A stretch of DNA of 64,000 nucleotides from Coprinopsis marcescibilis (Eukaryota > Basidiomycota > Agaricomycetes > Agaricales > Psathyrellaceae): contig ML210311.1 in NCBI GenBank assembly GCA_004369085.1, positions 1 through 64,000 on the forward strand, read 5' to 3'. Position 1 is the first letter of the stretch, and each line of letters opens with the position of its first letter. The position numbers and the translations under genes are program-made. Of this stretch, positions 35,601 to 47,000 are shown one piece after another. The notes under the pieces are model-generated. The model had not been told where the DNA came from, ran no database searches, and was given only the letters and a program-made list of their open reading frames with translations.

Positions 35601-36650
35601 GCCCAGATAGAACGGTCTGAGGAGCAGCAAGACCATGAAATGAAGGCCGACCTTCCGTCGTTCTCACAGGTGGACAAGTCTGTATTGGAAGCTCTTCCTC
35701 GAGATATCAGAGAGGAATTGGAGAATGAATACCGACGTCGTTCGGCCTCGCCCTTCCCAGCTGGACCCACCAACGCTCCCCCTCGCCCTACCTCCCGTTT
35801 CGGGCGCCCTGGACCTGCCTTCCCAAACCGACCTGGCCCTCTCCGGCGTTCAGCGACTCCCAACATTTTCCCCGAGAAACAGAGGCCAGGCGCAAACGGT
35901 TTCAAACGGATTGCTCAGCAACTCGCACCAAAGTCGCGACCAGCCCTGGACCCCAAGGAAAGCAAGAACGTACTCTTCGCGATGTTCAACAAGCAGAACA
36001 AGCACAAGGAAAAGCTCCGTATACGCGTCCCGGAAGACAAGCTGCGCGAATTGGGCATCGATCCAGAGGTGTTTGCGGTCCTGCCCAAGGCGGTGCAGGA
36101 CGAGCAGCTGGTGATGGCGAGGATCATCAAGGAAAAGGGCAGGCTCCCTACACCGCCCTCCAGACACAAGGTTCTCAAGCCTAGGAGGGTTGTTCTCCCG
36201 CCTGGGTTCAAGGTCTATCGTGCACCCGCACCTAAAGCCAGGTACCCATACCGTCCGGCCCTCAGACGCCAGGGCAAATCAAAAAAGGAGAAGCTCGCGT
36301 TCACGGAGACGAGCGACGTCCAAAGTGTGCTCGAAACATGGGTCACGACCTACCGCCACTGGGCTCCACGCCCAAAGGATGTCGAGTACCTGTCGAAATT
36401 CATATTGCAATGCGCAGATGCGACAGTAGCGTCGGATGACGGCCTGCAGACTGCGGTTGCGGTGATGAAGTGGTGGATTGTGTTGTTGCGGAGGTTCTGG
36501 CCGGGGTCGGAGTTGATCGAGGAAGGGGAGCCCGACGGGAGCCAGACGGATAGAGTGGGGCAGGCGTGGTGGGACACATTTAGGGAGGTGAAGGCAAAGG
36601 TGGATGTTCTGGTTAGGAACAAGTATGGAGGATCGTTGTCCTTGAAGTAG
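32662..36650 (+). CDS. REV1: DNA repair protein REV1 (Y-family dCMP transferase)
   Basis: Translesion synthesis scaffold and deoxycytidyl transferase acting with polymerase zeta at stalled forks in the nucleus. Start at ATG 32662 (MASSQNSSDYFPEENSQFL); about 1,200 residues in eight exons. Order: an acidic N-terminus; a BRCT domain built from three exons (NGIFKGLAIY, INGWTQPSVQDLRSLIVQHG, THIITCSLTPAKIREFKNMK, VVRPEWLLESVKAG); then the palm motif VIMHCDFDCFFVAAGL with metal-binding aspartates; SYEARKFGLKNGM; SVDEALIDV with the catalytic Asp-Glu; the thumb HGFGWQTKKKAQEKLG; and the little-finger region. Two ubiquitin-binding (UBM-like) helices follow, with cores LEALPRDIREELE and FAVLPKAVQDEQL. 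The C-terminal domain (VLETWVTTYRHWAPRPKDVE onward) is the part that binds REV7 and other polymerases. All domains look complete. Confidence 0.93.
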
Positions 36651-37677
36651 CGATCCAATGCTTTAGCCCGTCGCATACCCATTCCTCTGTGGGCCGCACA
36701 AGTCGTTTTTGCGCGCTCCAGGTGGATGGAAGTTAATCTATCTATTACATATTTTTACCTGTATTTACATATACACGGTATCCCGGCGCTGGACGGTATT
36801 ATGATCTAAGATGCTTTGCCAGGTTATCATTCATGTCGATGTAAACGCGTTTGAACATTCAATTGCCTCCCACCATTGCTGCCGCGGAATCGTCCATCAT
36901 TGCTTGGCACAGGCCTTCAATCCAAATACATACTGGCACAGTGTGAACGAGTAGATTTGACGGACTTCTCAGTCACTGAGTCCTCTTGACGTTTTCCTCC
37001 CTCCTGCAGCAACTAAATCAATGGCCATCTGTGGCAATAATGTGTATCTATCGGCCAGGTGCAAATCATCTAACAGCCCTGCAAGCAGCGAGCATCGTGG
37101 CTGGTGAACCTTCAGAATTAAGATCACTACCAGTGGGTGGAGACAGTGCGAAGATTGCGGGGATTCCAGGAATAAGAACGCTCGCAGCCAGGTGTGTGAC
37201 TCGTGTTTCTGTCTTTTCCCTAGCACTTCTCTGAAGGTTGTTTCCAGGCTTCAGTAAAATCTTGATTTAACGCATCAATACAAATTCCCAACAAAATAGA
37301 GTCCAAAAGTCTGTAATGTCGCTGGTGTAACACCGGAGGTAGAAGAAAGGACACCCTCGTATCCAAGAGGAAGAATATTTCTCCAAGCATCAGGTCACAT
37401 TGCGATCCGAAATAGCCTCAAGTATCCTTTCCCGGTCTTAGCAACGTCCTGCTCCTAGTCGAAAGCAGGTCTGTCAGTGTCGGTCGACTATTGCCGTTAA
37501 TGGATCACTTACCTTCGCCTTGAGTGCTACAGGTCTGTCACTGGTCCCAAACACCAGCCAGTCTCGAGAGAGCTTTGCCTGGCCGATTTGACGTGGCTAC
37601 AACGCATCAACTGTGCTCCTCTTTTTGCATCACCGTATCCTCCTCTTCCCTCCATTATATCTTCTCAGGGACTTGCA
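36651..37677. other. Intergenic, no gene seen
   Basis: REV1 3' flank and the upstream region of the second DUF6533-type gene. A C/T-rich leader with TATAT near 37656 precedes the ATG at 37678. Confidence 0.4.
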
Positions 37678-39450
37678 ATGAGCCTTCCGGTTGAGCTATT
37701 GCATTCCGTCCCGCGGTTGAGGCACGTAGCAGTGAGATATTGTTTTATCCCGGTCCTTAGTGCCATCCTCACGAGCTCTTCCCATAACAGTACGTGGATC
37801 GTAAGTGTACAATAACTGAGAATCATTTCCAAGCCTCTGACCTTTGCTCTAGTCGCTTCCCTGGTTTACAACCTCGCAGACTACATGCAAACTTCCGAAT
37901 GGGAGGTATGTCGACCCTCCAGGACCATTCACGCACAATTTACCGACAGGAGCTGTAAACTATCCAGTACGAATATATCTGGGGAGAGCGTAAATGGACT
38001 CCGGTAAAAGTTACCTACGTCATTGGCCGTTATCTTGGATTGATTGATTACCCACTCGCTTTCATCTGTCCGTCTTTCTCCTCACCTCATCAAACTCATT
38101 GGCCCAACTAACATTTCCTGTTGCCAGATCATCACATGTTAGGGCTTACGCCAACGGTACTTTTTACAAAGTGTTCCGCGTACAGAGCTGATGCGAACAT
38201 AGCAATGCAACATTCTATTTGATATCGCAGGCTGTAAGTACCTGATCTCGGTTATCTCTAACCGTATGACGTGCCTGGAACTAATCACTATCCTCACTAG
38301 GCTCAGCCTTGACTGGAGCAACGTTCGGCGAAAGTTTGTTCACAATCAATGTTCATGAGTTACGATCAGAGTACTAACTCAACGCAGTTCTGATGTTTCT
38401 GCGAGTCTACATCTTATCTGGATGCTCGAAGATTGTGGGGTGGTACTTGACAATACACTTTTCCGTGAGTCGCGGTAACAAATACACTTGCGTGGAACTA
38501 ACAGGGAACACCTAGGTCTTACTTCTCGTCATATTTGCCTGCGCAATTGTCTACCTCAAGTCCCTAGTCTGTACGTTGAATATCTTCCGGGGTCACCACT
38601 TTTCGCTCAATCTGCAATTCTCGTATCTATAAGACTCGCCTTCACCATTCCCAACCCTCATCGCCTGCTACATGTCACACTCCAACAGACGATACCTATC
38701 AGTAATGTACGGCGTTGTACTCGTTCACCAAATCAGTGCGTCCAGTGCCTCTGTATCGGTCTCGTCCGCCTATTATTGACCTCGCGCATATCTCATCTCA
38801 CAGCTGTCATGTTCCTCAGCCTCTGGTTTGGACTAAGGAACTTTCGACACAGTCGGAATCCGTTACTCCTCATCCTATATCGGGATGGGACTCTCTATTT
38901 CATTATCCTGTCCGCCGTCTCAATAGCCAACGTCGCGGTTGTAATTGCAGGCCCGGTGCGTAACAAGTCGTACTCATCCTTCTGGCAGTTATCTGAATTC
39001 ATACACGACAGTTCGAATACCAGACCCTCTTTTTGACGTCAGTCCGTTTCCTACTTTATTATTATCCCACCCTTCAGCTCACTAAACTCTAACACTTCTA
39101 GTGCCCAACGTGCCTTGCATTCGACCCTATCCACCCGAATAATCCTCAAGATGCGCGAAATGGCGAGGCGCGACCTGGTTTTCCGGTCGATGGCCCATGC
39201 TAGTCACGGAGGGTTGCAGTTTGCAGATGTTGACTTTGAAGAGGATGGGTCAATCCCGAGGTTCACGTCGAGGCAGCACGAGTTTATTGCTGCGGGTGGA
39301 CCTGCCATGTTTTCAAAGCATTTACGGTGGGCGGGTGGGACTGGGAGTGAGACGGTCAGCACTGGGTGGGGTCCCGATGCGGATGCAGATGTTGGGCTGG
39401 CGACACAGGGGCGGGATTTTGAGCTGGAGACTAGGCGGTCTAAAGATTGA
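37678..39450 (+). CDS. DUF6533-type multi-pass membrane protein (copy 2)
   Basis: Paralog of the gene at 15.0-16.8 kb. From ATG 37678: MSLPVELLHSVPRLRHVA, intron, YVD, intron, SLVYNLADYMQTSEWE, intron, YEYIWGERKWTPVK with GRYLGLIDYPLAF. Further short exons follow, including FLRVYILSGCSKIVGWYLTI, FLSLWFGLRNFRHSRNPLLL, ILYRDGTLYFIIL, VANVAVVIAGP-like sequence and FEYQTLFL. The last exon is AQRALHSTLSTRIILKMREM followed by ARRDL and a Gly/Asp-rich tail ending RRSKD at 39450. The intron sites and phases I could place match copy 1. Expected location is the plasma membrane or endomembranes. Function unknown; G-protein-coupled-receptor-like topology is only an analogy. Confidence 0.68.
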
Positions 39451-41615
39451 TAGAAGGCAGATGTGCTCAATACTGCATTTCGCTCGGTTACGAAATCTTC
39501 TCCGCCGGCCATATCCTATGGGTGCTTTCATGAACGCCTGGAGCAGAACGCCTTGGGGGTATTTCAGGGGTTGAAAAAACAAGAATCATGTTTCAATTCG
39601 GGAAAGTTTGCGGGATATTGGAGTCTTTGAAAGAGGTTATATTGGATCGGATTCTGCTTTGACAGTAACCCATAACCATAACCGATATTTATGTTACTCA
39701 GGACGACCGAAAACCATGCGCCGGAGAACCCTGTAATTTGTAAATGGAGCTTGCGATATGATAGCCAAACTATTAACGACTAATATTGGACGGCAAGCGG
39801 CTGAAGCCTGGAGTGCAAGCGTGGCAGCTGTGATAGGATGGATTTGCAACCCGTGGGGGGTCGGGGCTTCGAAATTCGAGAGAATGGAAAGTGGAGCAGG
39901 CTAGCTAGTAGTACTTATCGCCAAGTTTGAGGCCCACGCTCTGCGGTAATTTTTCGCCCGTTCCATATGCGCAGTAGGCCTTGAAAGCCACTAGTCTGGG
40001 GAGATATGTGACTGGAGGAGGCAGTCAATTCAAAGTCCTGATTAATCATAATATAAATGCCGTCCAATGTACATACAATTGAAGTCCTCGGTGTTCCGTG
40101 TGATTCGGTTGAGTAAAGGCAAGTTAGCGATATCAGAAATTTTCAAGCCCGCGAAGATCTGATACGTACGGGTCGATAGATCCTAGGGAAGGTAGTGAAC
40201 GTTCGTATCAGAAGAGGTTAGAATCGTTAGAGTAAATAGGTAGGACATAGAGTAATCAGTAAAGTTCTCAAAGGGCGGTTCATCCAATATGATGACTGGC
40301 ATCAATTTTATCTGATAACTAGCATACTGAGTCGATCGCGATTCCTGCTAAACACACTATCCCAAGCAAAATTACTAGGCGTCATTGTGGGCTTAGTGGT
40401 CCCTCTCCACCCCAACTTCGGAGAAGTGAATACCTCACCAGTACCGTAAACCCTGTCACAAGGATTCTTCCGTTGCCAGGACGGGACGATGTCACTCGTT
40501 ACAGGACCCACTACCGGACTAAATCTTGACGGTATAATCGGTGTACGAGAGAACATTAAAGAAGGTATTATGCTTGTATGTTTAGCGCTGGTGACCGTTT
40601 CACCAAAGGAATACTCCTGGCCATTTCTGTCGACTTTCAAATACTTTTGGACGGTGCCTGAAAGTCCACGCCCACCTTCTGGGGTCATGGTAGCGTTCTT
40701 CTTGTTCTGCCTCTAGTTTACGATGACCGAGCTGGGGATTAATGAAATGGCGTTAAAACACACAGAGAGAGGGTGAGATTTGGCGAACAAGATGTAAGAA
40801 AAAATGGTGTGCACGATCGTCGATGTCTTCAACAGGTCGACAATTTACTAACAGGCTGAGTTTTATCAGCGCTATTGCAGCGAGCGGGTGGGCTTCGCTG
40901 GCTCGGTTGCAGCCTTGCAAATGGAATATAGCTATTTGAAGTAGATTTTCGTTTTCATAGCTAGCTTAGCGTAGTAAAATAAATGCCGGCCACTGGCGTC
41001 GTTTGCGGGTCTGGCCTTGACTTGATCCGTTCGCCAATTATCCTTCCGGACTACATAGCACGTACGTACGTGGTAACGCGTACCATCTTTGAGACGAACT
41101 CATTAGCTTTGCGTGGTACAAGTGCCAACGTTCACTTTTACCTCACAAATGTACGTACCACTCGGACTCTCGAGTCGAGGATCCCACATCAAAAGGAGTC
41201 ACCGCGAAGACGTGTCCATACGCTGTTGCTTAGAAGTTGGAAGCCGAGGCACGAAGGATGCCTTTCCATCAATCACCATTTCCCAGTGGCATATGCACGT
41301 ATATATACGGACATACATCACCCACTTCCTTGCGAGGGCATCGCAAGAACCTCAACTCGGCACGCAATTCAGACCTTAGCGCACAGATGGATCTGACAGG
41401 GCTTAATATTACCACCCGCGATCCGGATTGTTAGGACTCGAGCACGAAACGAATAGGTCTACGATTAAGAGAGCTAATACTTGTGTATTTAAATTGGAAC
41501 ATTAGCAAATAACAGGAATGGAACGGGAACACCAGGTGGTTCCGTAATTTACGGCCATAAAACCCCCAAGTTAAGGGAGATTAACCTATCACGACATGCA
41601 GAACGACTCGTCATA
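39451..41615. other. Gene-poor stretch with one doubtful small frame
   Basis: Apart from the 126-codon frame at 40308-40688, I see no gene. A GTACGT-rich, partly palindromic patch lies near 41062-41085 and 41151-41160. No inverted repeats with target duplications were found. Confidence 0.4.
40308..40688 (-). CDS. Small orphan protein, doubtful
   Basis: 126-codon frame from an ATG with a good fungal context (GCTACCATGA) and a purine-rich leader. It begins MTPEGGRGLSGTVQKYLKVD and ends SMLVIR, with a stop at 40308-40310. Composition is protein-like and not repetitive, with no signal peptide or membrane span. Potential intron borders inside (GTGAGG near 40432 and an acceptor near 40352) mean the real product could differ. 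No family was recognised. It may be a real small gene or chance. Confidence 0.3.
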   Translation of the reverse strand: MTPEGGRGLSGTVQKYLKVDRNGQEYSFGETVTSAKHTSIIPSLMFSRTPIIPSRFSPVVGPVTSDIVPSWQRKNPCDRVYGTGEVFTSPKLGWRGTTKPTMTPSNFAWDSVFSRNRDRLSMLVIR

Positions 41616-43193
41616 TCATCGGGCTGACAGATCCTTTGTCTTATCGGTTTTGAGGAAAGGCCCAAATCGCTGCTCCATGCCGGCCGTCATGCCATGGCAC
41701 TTGTGGAACTGAAGGGTGGTTAGAGGGGACCCTAGAAGGTGGCGCTTATGAACGCAATCGTATATGGGTTCGAACCAGTGCTCGGTGAAATTCCACCACA
41801 AGTCACCGGGCTTGTTAAATGAAAGGGCAGATAAACGGGGACATAGGACAGGGGTGAGCGTCTTGTGGTTGAGATCCCAAGCTTGATACTTCGGGACCGT
41901 GCTTGACTGGCAGGCGGATAAGAGCGAGAGAAGAAGCGTGAGGTTGTTAAATGCCACCCGAAGCGTCTCAAGATTGTAGATTTGGGACAGTAGAGATTGA
42001 AGGGCGTAATCGGCAAGGTCAGAGAGAACGCCCGTGTTAAGTTCGAGGGAAGTAACGAGTGAGGGGTTGAGGAGGGATGGAATAGAGTTAAGAACGTGAA
42101 CTGTGGGGCAGGTGGAAGAGCTTATTGAAAAGCCAATGTTATCGATGGCAGAAGACCACGGCACAGAGGTGTTTTTGAGGAAAAAGGCAGCATGTCGGCC
42201 GAAACGCAAAGATGAAACTTCTAAGGGCGATGGTCTAACGTCGTCAAATGGGAAAGTGCCGTTACGGAAAAGATATCGGAGGTCGTCCATAAGCGAAGTG
42301 TAAAACTGGATCCGTGTGCGAGGGGTGAATGAGATCGCGTGTAAGATGGAAGAGATAAGGTTTGGAAGTCCCGACAAGACAAGACTTTTGAGGTGTTTCA
42401 GGGGAACAATGTCAACCCCGTAGCTTGGCCATTCCTCCATGTCAGGCGGCATGATACCCTCCAATCTAAGATGCTCCAAGTAAGGAGACTTCATGAAGAT
42501 GGATTGGATTGATGAAAGTGTCGGGCTCAGCCCCGGATCAAGTCCGTGGAGAGAAAGGTGGGTGAGGTTATGGCATGTCTCCCAGCGAACTGAGACGCGA
42601 TCAAGTACGAGGTGACGGACCGATGGAAGGGAGATGTCAAGCGCTAGGCTTGGTGACATGGGTGAGAGTCGTAGGATGAGGTTCGTGAGAATTGAGGTCC
42701 TGTTGCCGATGTTGATGAACAGAGCTTCCATGTCGCGGGGAAAGAGGCAGACATCAATGGAATGGAGTTGTTCCGCGTGGTGTGTCAAGCACTCTGTATT
42801 AACTTTCAAGGCCGAGCTTGATATCACGGTTAATGGGGCGTGTTGAGAGCGTTGGAGGAAGTGTGGTGTGAACGCCGGATGACAGAGGTCAATCTTGGAC
42901 CAGAGTCGTGGCGAGGTCAGGGCGGCCTGACGCCATATGCTACAGACCTGTGTCCATGCCAGGGAATTGACAGGCGTAGGGTACTTGTAGATCCAAGAAA
43001 TGCAGATGGCGAATATCTGCTCTAGGAGTTCGAGCGGAAGCGTGGAGACGGGTGTGCCTTGACGAAGCCTAAGGCGAGCAAAGCAGAGAGGAGACATTGA
43101 AGGGAGGTTTTGGAACTGAGCCAAAGACCCCATCCGGCTTATAAGTGTTTGATGAGGTACTTGGTGGCTGTCCCTGGGCCACGTCTGAATCAT
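41616..43193 (-). CDS. Canonical F-box/leucine-rich protein
   Basis: Likely substrate-recruiting subunit of an SCF ubiquitin ligase. I chose the ATG at 43193 (MIQTWPRDSHQV); GTTTAG just before it could be an acceptor of a 5' UTR intron. Two later methionines (MGSLAQF, MSPLCFA) are alternatives. The F-box is standard for mushrooms: VSTLPLELLEQIFAICISW, then LAWTQVCSIWRQAALTSPRL followed by WSKIDL. The remaining 430 residues are leucine-rich and irregular (LRLEGIMPPDMEEW, HLKSLVLSGLPNLISS, LETLRVAFNNLTLLLS), as in F-box proteins with degenerate LRRs. It is a single exon and unrelated in detail to the GPFENVEI family elsewhere in the window. Confidence 0.75.
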   Translation of the reverse strand: MIQTWPRDSHQVPHQTLISRMGSLAQFQNLPSMSPLCFARLRLRQGTPVSTLPLELLEQIFAICISWIYKYPTPVNSLAWTQVCSIWRQAALTSPRLWSKIDLCHPAFTPHFLQRSQHAPLTVISSSALKVNTECLTHHAEQLHSIDVCLFPRDMEALFINIGNRTSILTNLILRLSPMSPSLALDISLPSVRHLVLDRVSVRWETCHNLTHLSLHGLDPGLSPTLSSIQSIFMKSPYLEHLRLEGIMPPDMEEWPSYGVDIVPLKHLKSLVLSGLPNLISSILHAISFTPRTRIQFYTSLMDDLRYLFRNGTFPFDDVRPSPLEVSSLRFGRHAAFFLKNTSVPWSSAIDNIGFSISSSTCPTVHVLNSIPSLLNPSLVTSLELNTGVLSDLADYALQSLLSQIYNLETLRVAFNNLTLLLSLLSACQSSTVPKYQAWDLNHKTLTPVLCPRLSALSFNKPGDLWWNFTEHWFEPIYDCVHKRHLLGSPLTTLQFHKCHGMTAGMEQRFGPFLKTDKTKDLSAR

Positions 43194-44005
43194 CACTAAA
43201 CCTCCGACCGTTAGTGTCGGTGAAATGGAGGCATACAAGCAGCGTACCTTAGGAACGGGTATGATGGGTGCAGACGAGGTGGTTGGGGTGCATCAGCTTT
43301 ACCAGTGCATCTATATAATCGACTTGGATTAACTCCTCCAACGGACGGGGAACAGACTTCTGCGGCAAGGCAAGAGACTGCATAATGCCAAAAGAAGACA
43401 ATTCCGTGCCAATTGGGCGAATGAAATCAGTCCAGCTGCACTTCCAGATTCTGATCTGGTGTACTGAGAATGGGTGGTACCTCCATCTTCTTTACCTAGA
43501 TAACTTATTGGGAACTGGCGATTCATTTCCTCCACCAATTGGCTGGAAATTGACGGCTTCTTCGCCGAAGTCTGCAGACTCTGGTCAGTATTACGCCCGG
43601 TTCCGTGTTGCGAAATAGACAATTACCTTTGTCAAGCTCCATTGTGCTTCATTAACTTTCATTGAACGTCATCTGTATTCATACCTGTTCTTCCGATGTC
43701 GTTCTTTGACCGCGTAATGGGCCTGCAGGCCAAACGACGCGGTCAGACGTGCCGTCAATAAATTAAGCGATCGATGTGCCTGAGCTTATTTGCAATACAG
43801 CAAATCCTTACGACTTCTGGAAGGTAACTGCCTGTCCTCGTTGGAGAATCCTCAAGCCGAACAAACAGGGAAGCAGGCAAGAAATATTTAATGAGAAATT
43901 AGATAATCACTTTGATAATCGAATTCGCACGGGCCAAGGGTTCGTCGGCGCCTGAATATTTCGCGCAGGCTAGCTGCGCCGTGGACACCTTAGACCACAA
44001 CCACT
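43194..44005. promoter_or_regulatory. Divergent intergenic region before the EH/SH3 gene
   Basis: Contains 5' flanks of the F-box gene (-) and the endocytic scaffold gene (+). No extra gene was recognised. Confidence 0.35.
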
Positions 44006-47000
44006 ATGTCGCAATGGGGACAGCCCCAGCAGGGCTTTCAGCAGCCCATGCAGACCGGATTTCCAGGAGGCAATCCTCAGTTTCAGCTTAATCCACAATT
44101 TCAACCACAGGGGCAACAATTCCAGCAACAGCAGCAACAGTTTCAGCCATCGGGATCTGGGTTCCAGCAGGGCGGGTATGGGGCACCTGGTGGCGGTCTT
44201 CAGCCTCAACCAACAGGATTTCAGATGCAGAGACCTGGTGGTATGATGCAGTCGCAGCCGACGGGGTATCCGGGAGGTCAACCTATGTTGCAGGGCCAGC
44301 CAACTGGCTTTGCTGGCGTCGGCAACTTTGGACAGCAAGGAATGCCTCCACCCGTCCCCCCATTGCCAACACAGTTTCAGCAGAACCAGGGGGGTGGGAT
44401 GCTCGGGCTGCAGCAGCCTCAACAGCCAAATCGATTCCTCAGCGCGTCGCCTGGCCTCAATGTATCCAGCTTGGTCCCGCAAGCAACCGGTTTCCCTGGA
44501 AGAGCTGGACCTTTGGTCGCACAGCCCACCGGATTCATTGATCCACGCCTACAGATGATGTCACAGACGTTTATGCCCATAAACACATCTGCACCCTACA
44601 CACCTGGCGGCTTGCCGCAGTTGGCGCAGCATAACCTGCAAGAGTCATTCCAGCAACACAATCAGGAACTGCGGGGAACGGCGACTCAGCAGCTGTCGTG
44701 GGCCCTTAGCAAGGCGGAGAAGAAAAATTATGACAAGATCTTTAGGGTATGGGACACGAGTGGGACTGGGTTCATCAGCGGTCAAGCCGCGCTGGAGGTG
44801 TTTGGAGCATGTGGCTTGCCTCAGAACGAATTAGCCAAGATTTGGTGCGTCTCATCTTCGAAAGCTTTTTTCTACGCGGTGTTAATTCACATCTCAGGTC
44901 GCTCGCCGATATCGAAGATCGTGGCAAATTGAATATCGCAGAGTTCCATGTTGCAATGGGTCTCATCTACAGACGTAGGGTTACACATAAATGTTACGCT
45001 TAACCTTACTGATCTTTGATATAGGTTTGAACGGGACCCCCATACCGGACCAGCTTCCGTCTGAGCTTGTTCCTCCATCAGCTCGGGATCTGGACAGCTC
45101 TGTTGACTTCCTCAAGAATGTTCTCCAGCACGAGTCCCGCTCGCGGTCGCCGTCTACCCATGGGTCCTTGGCAAAAGTCCGAACATTCGGCCAAGCAACC
45201 CCTTCTTTGGAGGGCCGTGACGCAACTATTTACAAGCACAGCGATGCTGAACCACCAGGCGGCTTCTACAAGCCTCGTTCACGCCACGTTGACCGTGATG
45301 CCGTTCGCCGAACAAACGACAACAGCCCATCGTCGGATTTGTCCGACATGAAGCGACAACTTACCAACACGGCTTCTATGTTGGATCGTGCGGCTGAGGA
45401 CGATATGACTCGAACCAAAGAGGACGAGGAATTGGACCAGGAGATGTCCGATCTCAAGTATCGTGTCAAGCGAGTGAAAGAAGATCTCGATTACAATCAA
45501 CGGGGACCTCGCACCTCTGCTCGGGAAGAAGAGCGCAGGAAGCTTGAGCGTGAACTGCTCGAGTTGTTGCATGAACGCATTCCGGAGGTGGAGCGGAAGT
45601 CTAAGGCTCGTGACGAGCGTAAGGAGAGGGAACGCAGAGAGTGGGCTCGAAACCGTGACCGCGCCAACGATCGATCCGGACGATACGACACCAAGGAGGA
45701 TCCATACTCTTCTTCTCGCCGATACGACGACTACGATCGCCCGTCCTCGCGTAATTACGACAGAGATAGTCGCAGCAGCTATCGACGATCACCTTCCCGG
45801 TCACGCTCACGAGAGCGTAGAGATCGTTCCCGTGATAGGGACAGGGACTATGGCCGCCCCCGTAGCCCTCCTTATCGCTCCGAACGAGCAGAACCTGTAT
45901 CGCGAGCACCACCCAAGCCATCCCGCACGCCTGTCCCGGACATGAAGAATATGACAGCAGAGGAAAGAAGGGCACATGCTCAGCGTCTCATTCAAGAAAG
46001 AAGGGTCGCGCTGGGTCTGGATGTACCCTCTTCTTCCACTCCAGCTGTAGATACTAGCATCGAAGATCGTTTGCAGCAGGAGAAGAAGGAAGCAGAGGTC
46101 CAAGCCAGGGCTTCAGAGCAGGAGAGAGAGGAGAGGGAAAGGGCAAGGCGAGATAGGTTGGAGCGGGAGAAGGAACAACGAGGCATACCCAGCCCGTCTG
46201 TCACTGTCACTGCCCCTGCACCGGCTCCTACAGCTCCTTCTGCTTCGGTTCCAGCTCCTAAGGCTCCAGCACCCCCACCACCCAAATCGCGTGGACCTCC
46301 ACCCCGGCCTCCTCCCGGTCGAGCAGTCGCTCCGAAACCCCCAGTTGCTGCTCCCCCTCCACCCAAAGCTGCGCCTCCTCCACCCCGAGAACCTGAAGTA
46401 GACCCTGAAGAGGAAGCTTTCCGTGCTCGAGAAGCGACTCTCAAGAAGCAGCGAGAAGACCGAGCTGCCCGCCTACGCAAGCTCGAGGAAGAAGAAGCTG
46501 AGGCTGAGAGACTGGAGGAAGAACGCATCAAGGCTCGCATCGCTGCACTCAAAGCCAAATCCCAGGAGAAGGCGCCTTCGCCACCGCCTGCTGCTCGAGT
46601 TGCACCTGCACCCGTTTCCCCACCGTTCCGTCCGCCCCCACCAGAATCGGCGCCTCCGGCCGCTTCGGCAACTTCCGCTCCGGTTTCGGCCGTATCGTCC
46701 ACTAACCCCTTCAGCCGCATGATGCAGGGCCAGACTTCGCCTGCTGTAGCTGCGACCCCTTCTACACCTCCTGTGGCGACAGCGAACAATGGGCCCACCA
46801 ATCCATGGGCAGGCAGGCCGCAGACCGCTCCTCCACAATCTATCCCGAAACCTCCCCGAAGCCCCGCTCCGGCAGCTATTAAGTCTCCTTATAACATAGC
46901 TCCTGCTTCCGACGATGACTGGGATGAAATACAAGAGCACGATGGATCTGATTCTAGCAGTGATGAGGATGAGATTGCAACTTCCAGGGCTGCCCGGGCT

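Noticed and set aside
45992..46801. 269-codon minus-strand frame, Gly/Ala/Ser-rich
   Set aside because: It is the antisense shadow of the Pro/Ala-rich coding region of the endocytic scaffold.
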